A DNA stretch of 64,000 nt from positions 3,224,001-3,288,000 of the forward strand of contig NZ_CP098480.1 of the NCBI RefSeq assembly GCF_023702715.1, given 5' to 3'. Under the pieces are notes generated by a model that had not been told where the DNA came from, ran no database searches, and saw only the letters and a list, made by a program, of their open reading frames with translations. This stretch comes from Acinetobacter sp. C32I (GTDB taxonomy: Bacteria; Pseudomonadota; Gammaproteobacteria; Pseudomonadales; Moraxellaceae). Position 1 is the first letter of the stretch. Every line of letters begins with the position of its first letter. Below are positions 1 to 10,380 of this stretch, piece by piece. The position numbers and the translations under genes were made by a program.

Positions 1-118
1 GTTCTTGTTGCCTCAAGGGCGGGCTCCGCCACTCTTTGCATAAATTAAAACTTTCTTTTCGTTAGGGTTTTTTTGGAACTCTGACTCTGTTTTATCTATG
101 TTTTAAGAGAGACCGATA

Positions 119-2221
119 ATGGCTCAACCTAAATTTTTATTACAACCGCTGACGGTTGCGATCTTGACTGCTTCAAATACCGCAATGGCGTGGGCAGAAC
201 CTGTTCAGCATGAGCAGGCACATGTCTCAATGGCACCGATTGTGGTCACTGCACAACAACCGAATGAGAGCAATGGTTTGGTGGTGCAAGCCGATCCTAA
301 GAAACCGATTCAACCCATCCCAGCGACAGATGGTGCCGACTATCTACAAAGTATTATGGGGTTTAATTCAATACAAAGTGGTGGCACCAATGGCGATGTC
401 ACTTTCCGTGGCATGTTTGGCTCCCGCATCAAGATTTTAACCGATGGTACGGAGAATCTCGGTGCATGTCCGAGTCGTATGGATGCACCGACCTCGTATA
501 TTTCACCTGAAAGTTATGACCGTATTTCAGTGATTAAAGGGCCACAAACGGTTCAATATGCCAATACTGGTTCAGCGGCAACGGTGATCTTTGAGCGTGA
601 ACCTGAAAAACTCACCCAAGACAAACCTTATCGTGGGCAGGCGAGTGTATTGTGGGGTTCGTTTGGACGTTTAGATCAGAATGTTGAAGCGGCGATTGGT
701 GATGAAAAAAAATATATCCGTTTAAATGCCAATCGTTCTGAATCGAATAGTTATCAAGATGGAGATGGCAAAACTATCCCGTCTTCATGGGAACGTTGGA
801 ATGCTGATGTTGCATTGGGTTGGACACCAGATGAAAACACTTGGCTTGAGTTGACAGGTGGCAAGGCTGATGGTGAGGCTGAATATGCGGGTCGTGGTAT
901 GGATGGGGCACAATTCGCTCGTGAAAGCTTAGGTCTACGTTTTGAAAAGAAAAATATCACTGATGTAATCAAGAAAATTGAAGCTCAGGTCAACTATAGC
1001 TATAACGACCATATCATGGATAATTATAGCCTGCGCACACCACCATTGGTTGAAATGCAACATGGTGAACACAGCATGTTGATGCCAAACCCGATGGCCA
1101 TGCAAGTGACACGCCGTACCTTGAACTCACGTTTGGCGATGACCTCGGAATGGAATCAATGGAGCTTAATCACTGGGATCGACTCTCAGTTCAATAAACA
1201 TGGTGGCAGTATGTCATCGCCGACTATGCCATCAATGAATGTACCCTTTCGTCAGGATATGCGCTTCCAGTCTTATGGTGCCTTTGGTGAGTTGACGTAT
1301 CAATTGAACTCGCAGAATAAAATCGTGACAGGTGCTCGTGTAGACCAAGTCACTGTTGATGATGAGCGTGCTGATTCTAAAAGCAAGGGCTTCAATACCC
1401 AGCTTGAAAAAACTTTACCAAGTGCTTTTGTGCGTTTGGAAAATCAAAATGCCGAGCATGGCGTGAACAGTTATGTGGGTTTGGGCTATGTGGAACGTAT
1501 GCCTGATTATTGGGAGTTATTCAGTCCTGAACATGGCAATGCAGGTTCGAGCAATACCTTTAATGGGGTACGTCCAGAGAAAACCTTGCAGTTAGATCTT
1601 GGTTTTACCCAACAACAGGGGGCATTTAACTCATGGGTGTCGGCATATGCAGGGTTGATTGATGACTATATTCTGATGAATTATCACGATCATAGCCATA
1701 TGCATGCCGGCGGGCATGGCAGCAGTGGCATTACTGCGGGCGCGAAGAATGTGGATGCCACCATTGCAGGGGCTGAGGCTGGAATCGGGTATCAGTTTAG
1801 CGATCACATTCAAGCGGATGTAAGTGCGATGTATGCCTGGGGTAAAAATACCAGTGACAATACGCCGTTGCCACAAATTGCACCTTTAGAAGGGCGGGTT
1901 AACCTGCGCTATGTTGCTGATAAATATACACTGGGTATGTTGTGGCGCGTGGTGGATCAGCAAAATCGTATTAGCTTGCATCAAGGTAACATCGTGGGCT
2001 ATGACTTGAAACCAAGTGCAGGTTTCTCAACGGTTTCATTGAATGGTAGCTATAGTCTGAATCAAGATGTCGATCTTTCTGTAGGGGTTGATAACGTCTT
2101 GGATAAGACCTATACCGAACATCTGAATAAAGCCGGCAGTTCAGGTTTTGGTTTTGCCAGTGAAGAGCAATTCAATAATACCGGCCGCAATTACTGGATG
2201 CGTATGAGCATGAAGTTCTAA
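119..2221 (+). CDS. oprC: TonB-dependent copper receptor, OprC/NosA type
   Basis: Outer-membrane TonB-dependent receptor of 700 aa with an N-terminal signal peptide (cleavage near AWA/EP, residues 25-27), a plug domain (about 60-165, including the FRGMFGSRI and VIKGPQTVQYA stretches) and a C-terminal beta-barrel ending in aromatic F. It resembles the OprC/NosA copper receptors. OprC binds copper through a CxxxM-HxM site; here Cys117-Pro-Ser-Arg-Met121 in the plug and His318-Ser-Met320 in a barrel loop supply the same pattern, and a His/Met-rich loop (HDHSHMHAGGHG, about 523-534) adds further potential ligands. The start ATG has only a weak AAGAGAG ribosome site. A strong hairpin without a T-run (2236-2265) follows the stop. 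Family assignment is firm; the copper substrate is inferred from the motif. Confidence 0.88.
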   Translation: MAQPKFLLQPLTVAILTASNTAMAWAEPVQHEQAHVSMAPIVVTAQQPNESNGLVVQADPKKPIQPIPATDGADYLQSIMGFNSIQSGGTNGDVTFRGMFGSRIKILTDGTENLGACPSRMDAPTSYISPESYDRISVIKGPQTVQYANTGSAATVIFEREPEKLTQDKPYRGQASVLWGSFGRLDQNVEAAIGDEKKYIRLNANRSESNSYQDGDGKTIPSSWERWNADVALGWTPDENTWLELTGGKADGEAEYAGRGMDGAQFARESLGLRFEKKNITDVIKKIEAQVNYSYNDHIMDNYSLRTPPLVEMQHGEHSMLMPNPMAMQVTRRTLNSRLAMTSEWNQWSLITGIDSQFNKHGGSMSSPTMPSMNVPFRQDMRFQSYGAFGELTYQLNSQNKIVTGARVDQVTVDDERADSKSKGFNTQLEKTLPSAFVRLENQNAEHGVNSYVGLGYVERMPDYWELFSPEHGNAGSSNTFNGVRPEKTLQLDLGFTQQQGAFNSWVSAYAGLIDDYILMNYHDHSHMHAGGHGSSGITAGAKNVDATIAGAEAGIGYQFSDHIQADVSAMYAWGKNTSDNTPLPQIAPLEGRVNLRYVADKYTLGMLWRVVDQQNRISLHQGNIVGYDLKPSAGFSTVSLNGSYSLNQDVDLSVGVDNVLDKTYTEHLNKAGSSGFGFASEEQFNNTGRNYWMRMSMKF

Positions 2222-2287
2222 GCTGAGTTAGAATCAATCAGCTCAATGACCTGCATTGGGCTGATTGAGATTTGAATCGAGGCCAGC

Positions 2288-3475
2288 ATGCATCATCTTC
2301 AGGACCAAAAAACAATTATTCAGGAATTACAACAACAGGGTTATGCCCGTATCCAAGTCATAGAATGGACGGAACAGACCCGTGACAGTCTGGTCAAAAT
2401 GTTGTTGCAGGCAGGTGTTCAAGATTATCAGTTTCATAAAATCAAGAATGAGCCACACGATTATCTGATTGTACTCAAAGGGAGCGCTTCTAAGCTTCCT
2501 TATCAGTTGGAAAAAGACTATTCCCCCAGAACTTCTTTTTTAAAGGTGTTACCTTTAATTTTGGCAGTGAGCCTGATTGCGGTGACAGTCCTTTTCAGCA
2601 GTTATTCTCAAGATCTGATGTCCTTTGTTATTGTTTTGATTATTCCCGCAATACTCGGAGCATTATTCGAATATTTTATGATTCGGCAACAGCCCAAGCC
2701 CATTTTCCTCTCTAAGCTTTTCAAAATTCAACCGCTTGTTTTTGTGATCGTGATTGTGTTCTGCGTGATCGTGTTAAGAGAAGGTATTATCTGTCTGATC
2801 ATGCTCTTACCCATTCTACTGATTGGTTTACTGTTGGGTGCAGGTTTCATGCGATTGATTTGTCATTATCTATGGAAGCCTAGCGCCAAAATTTATTCTT
2901 TTGCACTCCTGCCTCTAATTTTATGGTTGTTATTACCTGATTTTAGCCAGACTGAATATGGGCAAACCCAGCGCTCGGTCGTGATTCGTGCGCCAGCACA
3001 GCAAGTATTTCAGGCCATTAACCAGATTGGCAAGATTCAACCAGAGGAAGTCAAAGACAGTTTTATTTTTAGCATGGGCTTTCCCAAACCTGTTTTTGGC
3101 ATGACTGAGCAGCATGGGGGTGAGCTGATACGTACCATCCAGTGGGAACGTGGGATCAAGTTTGAAGAAAAGGTGACCGCATCGCATGCGCCGTATCTAC
3201 TGTCTTGGAAATACCAGTTTGCTTCAGATTCTTTTCCGAAGGGGTCATTGGATGACCATCTGGAAATGGGTGGAAAGTATTTCGATTTGCTGAAAACAGA
3301 TTATCAACTGGAACAAATCGATGCGCACACCACCAAGTTGATTCTGAGCATTGATTATCGTTTATCCACTGAATATAACTGGTATAGCCGTTTATGGGTC
3401 AATTATGTCTTAAATGAGTTTAGTGATGTGGTGATGCAGATTCATAAACAGCGTTTAGAAAAAGATCTTTCTTGA
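2288..3475 (+). CDS. membrane protein with C-terminal SRPBCC (START-like) domain
   Basis: Protein of 395 aa: a soluble N-terminal part (about 1-75), five or so hydrophobic membrane segments (about 85-205), then a soluble domain (about 225-395) beginning RSVVIRAPAQQVF, the usual first strand and helix of the SRPBCC/polyketide-cyclase-like ligand-binding fold. The ligand is unknown. It lies 66 bp downstream of the copper receptor on the same strand, separated by a hairpin lacking a T-run, so read-through is possible. No catalytic residues are recognisable, and I do not recognise a named gene. Confidence 0.6.
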   Translation: MHHLQDQKTIIQELQQQGYARIQVIEWTEQTRDSLVKMLLQAGVQDYQFHKIKNEPHDYLIVLKGSASKLPYQLEKDYSPRTSFLKVLPLILAVSLIAVTVLFSSYSQDLMSFVIVLIIPAILGALFEYFMIRQQPKPIFLSKLFKIQPLVFVIVIVFCVIVLREGIICLIMLLPILLIGLLLGAGFMRLICHYLWKPSAKIYSFALLPLILWLLLPDFSQTEYGQTQRSVVIRAPAQQVFQAINQIGKIQPEEVKDSFIFSMGFPKPVFGMTEQHGGELIRTIQWERGIKFEEKVTASHAPYLLSWKYQFASDSFPKGSLDDHLEMGGKYFDLLKTDYQLEQIDAHTTKLILSIDYRLSTEYNWYSRLWVNYVLNEFSDVVMQIHKQRLEKDLS

Positions 3476-3490
3476 ACTAAAAATCAAAGT

Positions 3491-3516
3491 GAAGCCACAA
3501 TCTTGATTGTGGCTTC
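3491..3516. terminator. bidirectional terminator hairpin between convergent genes
   Basis: A perfect 12-bp stem GAAGCCACAATC / GATTGTGGCTTC with a 2-nt core sits between the stop of the SRPBCC gene and the stop of the facing gene. The T-rich tail is on the minus-strand side, so it mainly terminates the leftward gene. Confidence 0.6.
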
Positions 3517-3522
3517 GGCTCG

Positions 3523-4284
3523 TTAAGCCAAGCAGTCCTGTTTTGGCATTAAGCTATCGCAGTACAATGGATTCAATGCGCATTGCAAGTCATCAATCTG
3601 CTCTTGGGTCACATAGCCTTTAGCTTTGAGGTATTCCGCAACACGGTCATCACGCAGACTTAAGAATGCAGCATCATATACGCCTAAATCTACAAATAAA
3701 GCCGCAGTTTCCAAGCTATTAAAATGGTCTAAGAACACATCATTTTCATACATCAAGAAAATATGTGTTAAAGCAGCATTGGCATCGACTTTTAAACGCT
3801 GTGCTAATTGTTCAGGACGCGTTTTGATAAACAGTAAATCAGAAAGCTCATCAAACTGGGTTTTGTCCAGTTGGTGTTCACCGCCCTTAACATGACCTAA
3901 CCATGCTTTGAATACCAGTACCGCACCACCACGCAGTAACATACTCCAGATTTGATGACGGCTTTCATGGTCGAGGTGAGCCGATTCGGTTTCGAGAGCG
4001 TCTAAAAACTTTTCTTCCTGTTGCGCCAGTTTTTCAAATAAACCCAAGCCTTGTGGGTGATAGGCCGCAGGTGCAAACACATCAAAATTGAGTTGATCAA
4101 ATACATTGAGCGCCAGAGGGACAGCAGCTTGATACAGTGTGTTCAGTGCACGTAAATGGGTGTCATCTAGTTTGCTGTGTACAAAGATGGTTTGCCAATC
4201 CAGTTCAGGTAGCAGAGCATTGGCGCTGTACTGGCGATAAAGCTGTTGTGAACTATGGTCGGTCGTTGGGTTGTTGTGATTCAT
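3523..4284 (-). CDS. conserved hypothetical protein (about 253 aa)
   Basis: Soluble, mostly helical acidic protein with no signal peptide, membrane segment or motif that I recognise. The reading frame is open 21 bp further upstream to a TTG, but the ATG at 4284 is preceded by AAGGA at proper spacing and is the better start. It is monocistronic, convergent with the SRPBCC gene and followed by a shared terminator. The C-terminus contains two Cys (LQCALNPLYC and a final DCLA). No function can be assigned. Confidence 0.6.
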   Translation of the reverse strand: MNHNNPTTDHSSQQLYRQYSANALLPELDWQTIFVHSKLDDTHLRALNTLYQAAVPLALNVFDQLNFDVFAPAAYHPQGLGLFEKLAQQEEKFLDALETESAHLDHESRHQIWSMLLRGGAVLVFKAWLGHVKGGEHQLDKTQFDELSDLLFIKTRPEQLAQRLKVDANAALTHIFLMYENDVFLDHFNSLETAALFVDLGVYDAAFLSLRDDRVAEYLKAKGYVTQEQIDDLQCALNPLYCDSLMPKQDCLA

Positions 4285-4599
4285 GATCAATGTCCTTTTT
4301 GACAATTTGTAATGAGAAACCCAACAAGCATAGGTCTAGGTTTCGTTTAACTTGATCAATTTATGCGGTATCGAGAAAACAAGTAGAATACGACTAAAGT
4401 TGTAGATGTAATTTTAAGGGTAGAATTTAATAATAAAAACATACACTTGATAAATTGTAAGTAAGTGTACAAACGTTCACTAATGTAAGTGAACGTTTTT
4501 GCCATAGCCAACGATGATTTGAGCACTTTGGTCAACTTGTCATCAACGAAAGTGCTGCTTTTTGATCATTTTGGTCTATGGTGAAAAATATTTTGCTAG
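4285..4599. other. intergenic region with an 11-bp inverted repeat
   Basis: No gene is seen here. A perfect inverted repeat AAACGTTCACT / AGTGAACGTTT (4471-4498, 6-nt loop) is followed on the plus strand by five T. A second shorter repeat TACACTT / AAGTGTA lies at 4442-4469. The region is downstream of the kinase gene and upstream of the leftward hypothetical gene. It could be a terminator for the kinase transcript or a regulator-binding operator. Confidence 0.5.
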
Positions 4600-7500
4600 T
4601 TATTGCATCGGCATGATTTTTAAACCCGATAACCATGCTCTTAAGCCCGCAGGTTTAAGCGGTTTTTTCAGCAACACAATATTCTGCTGTTTTAAGTATT
4701 GTGGGAGTTCTGGATCAGAATCTGCAGTAATCAGCGCGACTGGAATATGAGGCAGTCGATGTTGCTCAATGAAGTCCAGACCACGTTGATCATGGTTTAA
4801 ATGCTGGTCGATCAGCCAGACCTGAATGTCTTCTTGTTCAATCAGTCGCAGGGCTTGCTCAGGTTCTGTTGCCGTGAAAATCTGATAGCCCCATTTGCTC
4901 AGTAAAGTGCGCATGCCTTCCAGAATGGTCTCATCATTGTCTAAGCACAATACTTTATAGGCGGTATGTTGCAGTGCTGTCACATGCGGTACCGCCATTT
5001 GAATTTTAGGTGCTTCGGCAAGGGGGACTTCAATCATGAAACAAGAGCCTTTGCCCAATTCCGAATAGACATGTACAGGAAAATCAAGCAGGCTGGTCAT
5101 ACGTTGCACGATGGCCAGTCCGAGACCAAGCCCTTGTTCTCCCCAAGGCGAAGTATGTCCACAGCGTTCAAATTCTTGGAACAGTTTCAGGCGTTGTTGT
5201 TCATGAATGCCCGGTCCTGTGTCCCAAACCCCGATACGAATATGCTTCGGGCGTTGCGCAGAACGTAACACGCCAACCACCACACGACCTTGAGCGGTAT
5301 AACGTAATGCATTGCTGACAAAATTCTGGATAATCCGTCGCATCCATTGTGGATCGGTATCGACCCAAAATTTAGTGTCGTGAACAGACAGTTGAATATT
5401 GCGTTGAGCAGCAATCGATTTGAACTGTAATTCCAGATCATTTAATAGGTCATGCAGTGCATAAGCTTGGCGCTTTGGCTGAATCGTGCCGCCTTCCAAA
5501 CGGGCAATATCGAGGAGTGCAGAGAGCATACTTTCTGCACCGTAGAGTGCGCGATCCAGTTGTTGCAAGGTCTGTTGGTCTTCGGTTGAATGCACACTTT
5601 GCTCTAAAGCGGTACTAAATAAACGGGCCGCATGCATGGGTTGTAATAGGTCATGACTGGCTGCGGCAAGGAAGCGACTTTTCGATTGATTGGCTTTATC
5701 GGCTTGTTCTAGCGCGAGTTGTTGCTCGGTCAAGGCATTGGCAAGCTGTTGAGTTCGATCACTGACACGTTCTTCCAACACTGCTTCATTTTCACGGAAG
5801 GCAGTAATATCGGCGAAAGTGGTCACGAAACCACCGCCTTCAATGGGATTGCCACGCATCTGAATCACCAGACCATCTTTACGAATCCGCTCAAACTCAT
5901 GCGCACTGCCGACTTTCATCCAGTGCAGTCGTTTACGCACATGTTCCTCGACAGGGCCGGGACCACATTCACCACGTTCAGCGTTATAGCGAATCAGATC
6001 GGCAATTGGACAGCCGACGTAGACCAAATCTTTAGGATAATCAAATAGCTTGAGATATTGGTTGTTCCATGCTACCAGACACATATTTTTATCCACCACA
6101 CTGACACCTTGGGTCATATGGTCAATCATGGTCATGAGCAGGTTCTGATTAAAACGCTGCCACTGTGAGGCTTGATCGAGAATATTCGCGACTTGCCCCA
6201 GTGCTAAACCATTGTTAATCATGGCAGTGGTCAGTAATGTACGAGCAGAAGCGGCACCAATAATCCCTGCCAGATACTGCTCGGTGAAACGCCACCACAT
6301 ACCATTGGCAACGTGATTTTCATTTAACACCACATGGTTTTGTTCACAAAATTGCTGGAAGGCTTGAAGGGTCGGTTTATCCCCCGTGACCCGTTTGGCG
6401 AGTGCTAATAAGTCACCAACTTTCAGGCGTGCGGCATTGAGGTGTAAATCAGTTAAATCGGTATTGGACTGAGCCGATGGCAACGGTTTGCTTTCATAAT
6501 AAAAAAAGCTTTCTGCCTGAATTTGTTCTGCCACACTTGGACGATATAAACGAGACACCCAGATATACAGCACCACATTGAGCCCCAGTGACCACAACAC
6601 GCCGTGGGTGAGTGGGGCAAAAGATTCAAAACCAAGCAGTGCTTCAGGACGTAGACCATTGATATCAAAAGGCCCAAACAATAATAGATGTTGTGCAAAT
6701 TCTTGATAATGATCTGGTAAGCTACGCAATACTGTTGGGAACAGCAGTGTATAGCTCCACATGGCAAAGCCCATGAGTAAGCCGACATAGACGCCTTGGC
6801 GACTTGCACCACGCCAGTATAGTCCACCAATCAAGGCGGGAGAAAACTGTGCCACCGCACTAAAGGCCAATAAACCAAAGACTGAAAGCTGATTGATATC
6901 GTTAAAGAAATGGAAGAATAAGAAGCCCAGTAGCATCACACTGACGATACTGATGCGACGTGTCAATTTGAGTACACGAGGTAAGTGTTGATCATGGCGA
7001 GAAATGATTTTAAAGCGCCATAATGCAGGCATGATCAGGTCATTACTGAGCATGATCGACAGTGCCACTGAAGCCACCAATAGCATGCCTGTAGATGCAG
7101 AGAAACCACCTAAAAAGGCCAATAAGGCCAACCATTCTTGTTGATAGCTTAAAGGCAAGGCCAATACCGCAATATCAGGTGTACCAAGTGATTCAGGTAA
7201 AGAGTGTAGCGCCCAACTGGCAATCGGAATGATTGCAATCACAGTCAGAATCAGATAGGCCGCGAACCAGCGTCGTGCACCACGAATATGCTTTTCATCT
7301 CGTAATTCGACCACCGCCACATGAAATTGACGCGGCAAGCAAATCATGGCTAAGCCTGCAAGTAGGGTCTGAATCCAAAAAGTTTCAGGCACACCGAGTT
7401 GTTGCAGGTCATGGAAATGCTGACTGACATCGCTGCTGACCTGTTTGATATTGTCAGGCGACTGCAATAAGAAAAAAGCAGCCACGCAGAGCAGTGCAAA

Positions 7501-8118
7501 CAGTTTAACAAAGGACTCAAATGCGACGGCCAACATTAAACCGCCATGCTGTTCGGTATGCGCAATATGACGGGTACCAAAAATCATCGCCAAAATCGCC
7601 AGCACCGCAGTCAGTACTAACACACTATTGGTGGTGGTATGGATATGCGCATTTTGCTCCAGAATCACCGAGGCACTTAAAGCAATGGCACGTAACTGCA
7701 AAGCCAGATAAGGCACAATCGCGATCACGGCAAGGATGGTCACCAGTGCGGCCAAGCTACCACTTTTGCCATAACGCGCTGCGACAAAATCGGCAATCGA
7801 AGAAATCGCATGATGTTGACGAATCCGACCTAAGCGTTTCCAGATGTCATAGCCAAACCAGATAAACAGCAAGGGGCCAAGATAAATCGGTAGAAAAATA
7901 ACTCCCTGACGTACTGCAGCACCCGTCGCGCCATAGAAGGTCCATGATGAGCAATAAACCCCTAAAGTCAAACTGAACAGCAGCATACGGCCGCGCGTGC
8001 TTAAACGGCTGGCATGTTTTTCACCAAAAAAAGCGCAGCCGAATAACAGCACAATATACAGGGCAAGCACACCAAGAATAAGCCAACTGTTCATATTGCT
8101 CACGTGATCAAATTCCAT
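4600..8118 (-). CDS. crbS: SSS-family transporter / PAS / hybrid histidine kinase (CrbS/MxtR-like)
   Basis: Protein of 1172 aa. Residues 1 to about 500 form a sodium:solute symporter-like membrane domain (about 13 segments); about 655-760 is a PAS domain with the VDKNMCLVAWNNQY start; a HisKA box FLAAASHDLLQPMHAARL gives the phospho-acceptor His; a HATPase domain carries NFVSNALRYT, DTGPGI and GLGLGLAIV; the last ~120 residues form a receiver with phospho-acceptor Asp in WLIDQHL and Lys in LLKKPLKP. The architecture is that of CbrA/CrbS/MxtR sensors. CrbS-type kinases control acetate utilisation, and this gene faces a DUF485-actP pair 160 bp away, which supports a CrbS role. The partner LuxR-type CrbR is not in the window. 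The ATG used has a weak ribosome site; a start eight codons downstream is possible. Confidence 0.82.
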   Translation of the reverse strand: MEFDHVSNMNSWLILGVLALYIVLLFGCAFFGEKHASRLSTRGRMLLFSLTLGVYCSSWTFYGATGAAVRQGVIFLPIYLGPLLFIWFGYDIWKRLGRIRQHHAISSIADFVAARYGKSGSLAALVTILAVIAIVPYLALQLRAIALSASVILEQNAHIHTTTNSVLVLTAVLAILAMIFGTRHIAHTEQHGGLMLAVAFESFVKLFALLCVAAFFLLQSPDNIKQVSSDVSQHFHDLQQLGVPETFWIQTLLAGLAMICLPRQFHVAVVELRDEKHIRGARRWFAAYLILTVIAIIPIASWALHSLPESLGTPDIAVLALPLSYQQEWLALLAFLGGFSASTGMLLVASVALSIMLSNDLIMPALWRFKIISRHDQHLPRVLKLTRRISIVSVMLLGFLFFHFFNDINQLSVFGLLAFSAVAQFSPALIGGLYWRGASRQGVYVGLLMGFAMWSYTLLFPTVLRSLPDHYQEFAQHLLLFGPFDINGLRPEALLGFESFAPLTHGVLWSLGLNVVLYIWVSRLYRPSVAEQIQAESFFYYESKPLPSAQSNTDLTDLHLNAARLKVGDLLALAKRVTGDKPTLQAFQQFCEQNHVVLNENHVANGMWWRFTEQYLAGIIGAASARTLLTTAMINNGLALGQVANILDQASQWQRFNQNLLMTMIDHMTQGVSVVDKNMCLVAWNNQYLKLFDYPKDLVYVGCPIADLIRYNAERGECGPGPVEEHVRKRLHWMKVGSAHEFERIRKDGLVIQMRGNPIEGGGFVTTFADITAFRENEAVLEERVSDRTQQLANALTEQQLALEQADKANQSKSRFLAAASHDLLQPMHAARLFSTALEQSVHSTEDQQTLQQLDRALYGAESMLSALLDIARLEGGTIQPKRQAYALHDLLNDLELQFKSIAAQRNIQLSVHDTKFWVDTDPQWMRRIIQNFVSNALRYTAQGRVVVGVLRSAQRPKHIRIGVWDTGPGIHEQQRLKLFQEFERCGHTSPWGEQGLGLGLAIVQRMTSLLDFPVHVYSELGKGSCFMIEVPLAEAPKIQMAVPHVTALQHTAYKVLCLDNDETILEGMRTLLSKWGYQIFTATEPEQALRLIEQEDIQVWLIDQHLNHDQRGLDFIEQHRLPHIPVALITADSDPELPQYLKQQNIVLLKKPLKPAGLRAWLSGLKIMPMQ

Positions 8119-8279
8119 TTTTTATCATACCCGAAGTACAGGTATAGCAAGGAGTAGAGATTGTCATTTAGAGACCAAAGTCTAAGTTACGAGTCAAGCA
8201 TAATCTTGTTACTTTGGATAATGAAAAATCCCATGTGAAAAAGGGGTCCACGGTTGGACACAAAAATAAGGAGTCAATT

Positions 8280-8612
8280 ATGGATGATTCACAGGTAGAT
8301 CGAATTCTACGAAATCCAAAGTTTCAAGAGATGGTCAGCAAAAAGCGCACATTAAGTTGGACATTAACAGCAATCATGCTGTTTATCTACGTTGGGTTCA
8401 TGCTTTTGGTTGGCTACAACAAAGAATTTTTAGCAAGTTCATTTAGCGGTGGTGTCACCACATGGGGAATTCCCCTTGGTTTAGGCATTATCGTATTATC
8501 ATTTATCTTATGTGGAGTGTATTCCTATATTGCCAATACGAAACTTGACCAACTGAATGAAGCAGCCCTCAAGGAAGTTGAGGCCATTGCACATGAAAAA
8601 GGGATGCACTGA
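8280..8612 (+). CDS. yjcH: DUF485 membrane protein (YjcH-like)
   Basis: Small inner-membrane protein of 110 aa with two hydrophobic segments (about 30-50 and 62-85), typical of the DUF485/YjcH proteins encoded just before the acetate symporter ActP. The frame is open upstream to 8214, but the ATG at 8280 has a strong AAGGAG ribosome site 8 nt before it, which decides the start. Its stop lies one base before the actP start, implying translational coupling. In the 160-bp divergent region an inverted pair CCAAAGT / ACTTTGG (8175-8217) might be a regulator site. Confidence 0.85.
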   Translation: MDDSQVDRILRNPKFQEMVSKKRTLSWTLTAIMLFIYVGFMLLVGYNKEFLASSFSGGVTTWGIPLGLGIIVLSFILCGVYSYIANTKLDQLNEAALKEVEAIAHEKGMH

Positions 8613-8613
8613 G

Positions 8614-10329
8614 ATGAAAAGGACATCATTCAAAGCGATACTGTTGACGCTGCTTAGTTTTTGCTGCTCAAGTATTGCATTCGCGGGTCCAGACCTAGGG
8701 ACTGCTGAACAGCAGGCGACCAACTGGCACGCGATCATTATGTTTATGATCTTCGTGGGCTTTACCTTGTTCATTACCAAATGGGCAGCGAAACAAACCC
8801 AATCAGCACAAGATTTCTATACCGCAGGTGGCGGGATCAGCGGTTTCCAAAATGGCTTGGCGATTGCGGGTGACTATATGTCAGCGGCATCGTTTTTGGG
8901 CATTTCAGCATTAGTTTTTAGCTCAGGCTTTGATGGCTTACTTTACTCACTTGGTTTCATGGTGGGTTGGCCAATTGTACTTTTCCTTGTTGCAGAACGT
9001 TTACGTAACTTGGGTAAATATAATTTGTCAGACGTGGTCTCATTCCGTCTGGAAGAGAAGCCAGTTCGTACCTTGGCTGCGTTCAGCTCATTGGTTGTGG
9101 TGGCGTTCTACCTGATTGCACAGATGGTGGGTGCAGGCCAGTTGATCAAATTGCTATTCGGTTTGAACTACAACATCGCAGTTGTGATCGTCGGTCTATT
9201 GATGATGGCTTATGTGATCTTCGGTGGTATGTTGGCAACGACTTGGGTACAGATCATCAAAGCAGTGATGTTACTCAGCGGTGCAACTTTTATGGCCTTT
9301 ATGGTGATGAAAGCGGTTGGTTTTAGCTTCACCAATATGTTTAACCAAGCGATTGGTGTATATAGCCAAGCGCACAGCATGAGCTGGGAAGAGGCAGCCA
9401 AAATCATGGGCCCAGGTAAACTTGCCGCCAACCCAATCGATGCATTGTCGCTTGGTCTTGCCTTGATGTTTGGTACAGCAGGTTTACCACATATCTTGAT
9501 GCGTTTCTTTACCGTAAAAGATGCCAAAGAAGCACGTAAATCAGTTGTGGTGGCGACAGGCTTTATTGGTTACTTCTATCTGCTCACCTTCATTATCGGT
9601 TTCGGTGCAATCCTATTTGTTGCCAACAACCCGCAGTTCCTTGATGTTGCTAAAGCAGCCGTAACAGGCAAATTAGAGTTAGTCGGTGGTAACAACATGG
9701 CTGCCGTGCATTTAAGTGATGCAGTGGGTGGCGACCTGTTCATGGGCTTCATTTCAGCAGTCGCATTCGCAACAATTCTTGCCGTGGTTGCTGGTTTGAC
9801 CTTGTCAGGCGCTTCAGCGATTTCACATGACTTATATGCCAACGTGTTCAAAAAAGGCAAAACCACGCCTGAATCTGAATTGAAGATGTCAAAAATTGCA
9901 ACTTTAGGTTTAGCCATCTTTGCCATGATCTTGGGTATCTTGTTTGAGAAGCAAAACGTTGCCTTCATGGTCGGTTTAGCATTCTCTGTGGCATGTTGTG
10001 CAAATTTCCCAATCCTCGTGTTATCAATGTTCTGGAAAGGCTTGACTACACGTGGTGCAGTGATTGGTGGCGTGGTTGGTTTAGTTGGTGCGGTGAGCCT
10101 AATCATTCTATCTAAAGCAGTTTGGGTGGATACTCTGGCAATTTCTGAAACTGCGCCAAACCCATTCAATGGTCCAGCACTGTTTGCAATGCCTTTATCA
10201 TTCCTTTGCTGCTGGTTCTTCTCTGTAACTGATAAATCAGCACGTGCGGAGAAAGAGCGTAAAGCCTTTGATGCTCAGTTTGTTCGTTCAATGACAGGGA
10301 TCGGTGCTTCTGGTGCGTCAGATCACTAA
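8614..10329 (+). CDS. actP: cation/acetate symporter ActP
   Basis: Sodium:solute symporter of 571 aa, close to the usual ActP length (about 550), with an N-terminal signal-like segment ([20 protein letters not shown]) as in other ActP proteins and about 13 further membrane segments. The stretch [20 protein letters not shown] is characteristic of ActP. It imports acetate and related short acids with a cation. It is coupled to the DUF485 gene and faces the CrbS-like kinase. Several in-frame upstream ATGs lie within the DUF485 gene; the one at 8614 gives the normal ActP N-terminus. Confidence 0.9.
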   Translation: MKRTSFKAILLTLLSFCCSSIAFAGPDLGTAEQQATNWHAIIMFMIFVGFTLFITKWAAKQTQSAQDFYTAGGGISGFQNGLAIAGDYMSAASFLGISALVFSSGFDGLLYSLGFMVGWPIVLFLVAERLRNLGKYNLSDVVSFRLEEKPVRTLAAFSSLVVVAFYLIAQMVGAGQLIKLLFGLNYNIAVVIVGLLMMAYVIFGGMLATTWVQIIKAVMLLSGATFMAFMVMKAVGFSFTNMFNQAIGVYSQAHSMSWEEAAKIMGPGKLAANPIDALSLGLALMFGTAGLPHILMRFFTVKDAKEARKSVVVATGFIGYFYLLTFIIGFGAILFVANNPQFLDVAKAAVTGKLELVGGNNMAAVHLSDAVGGDLFMGFISAVAFATILAVVAGLTLSGASAISHDLYANVFKKGKTTPESELKMSKIATLGLAIFAMILGILFEKQNVAFMVGLAFSVACCANFPILVLSMFWKGLTTRGAVIGGVVGLVGAVSLIILSKAVWVDTLAISETAPNPFNGPALFAMPLSFLCCWFFSVTDKSARAEKERKAFDAQFVRSMTGIGASGASDH

Positions 10330-10350
10330 TTAAAACCAAGCATAAAATAA

Positions 10351-10380
10351 AAGCCCTCATTGATTGAGGGCTTTCTTTAT
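10351..10380 (+). terminator. rho-independent terminator of the yjcH-actP operon
   Basis: Stem AAGCCCTCA / TGAGGGCTT with a 5-nt loop followed by TTCTTTAT, 21 bp after the actP stop. Confidence 0.85.

Noticed and set aside
1..118. Short GGCGGgctCCGCC hairpin at the left edge
   Set aside because: Only a 5-bp stem without a T-run; the gene to its left is outside the window, so it cannot be interpreted.
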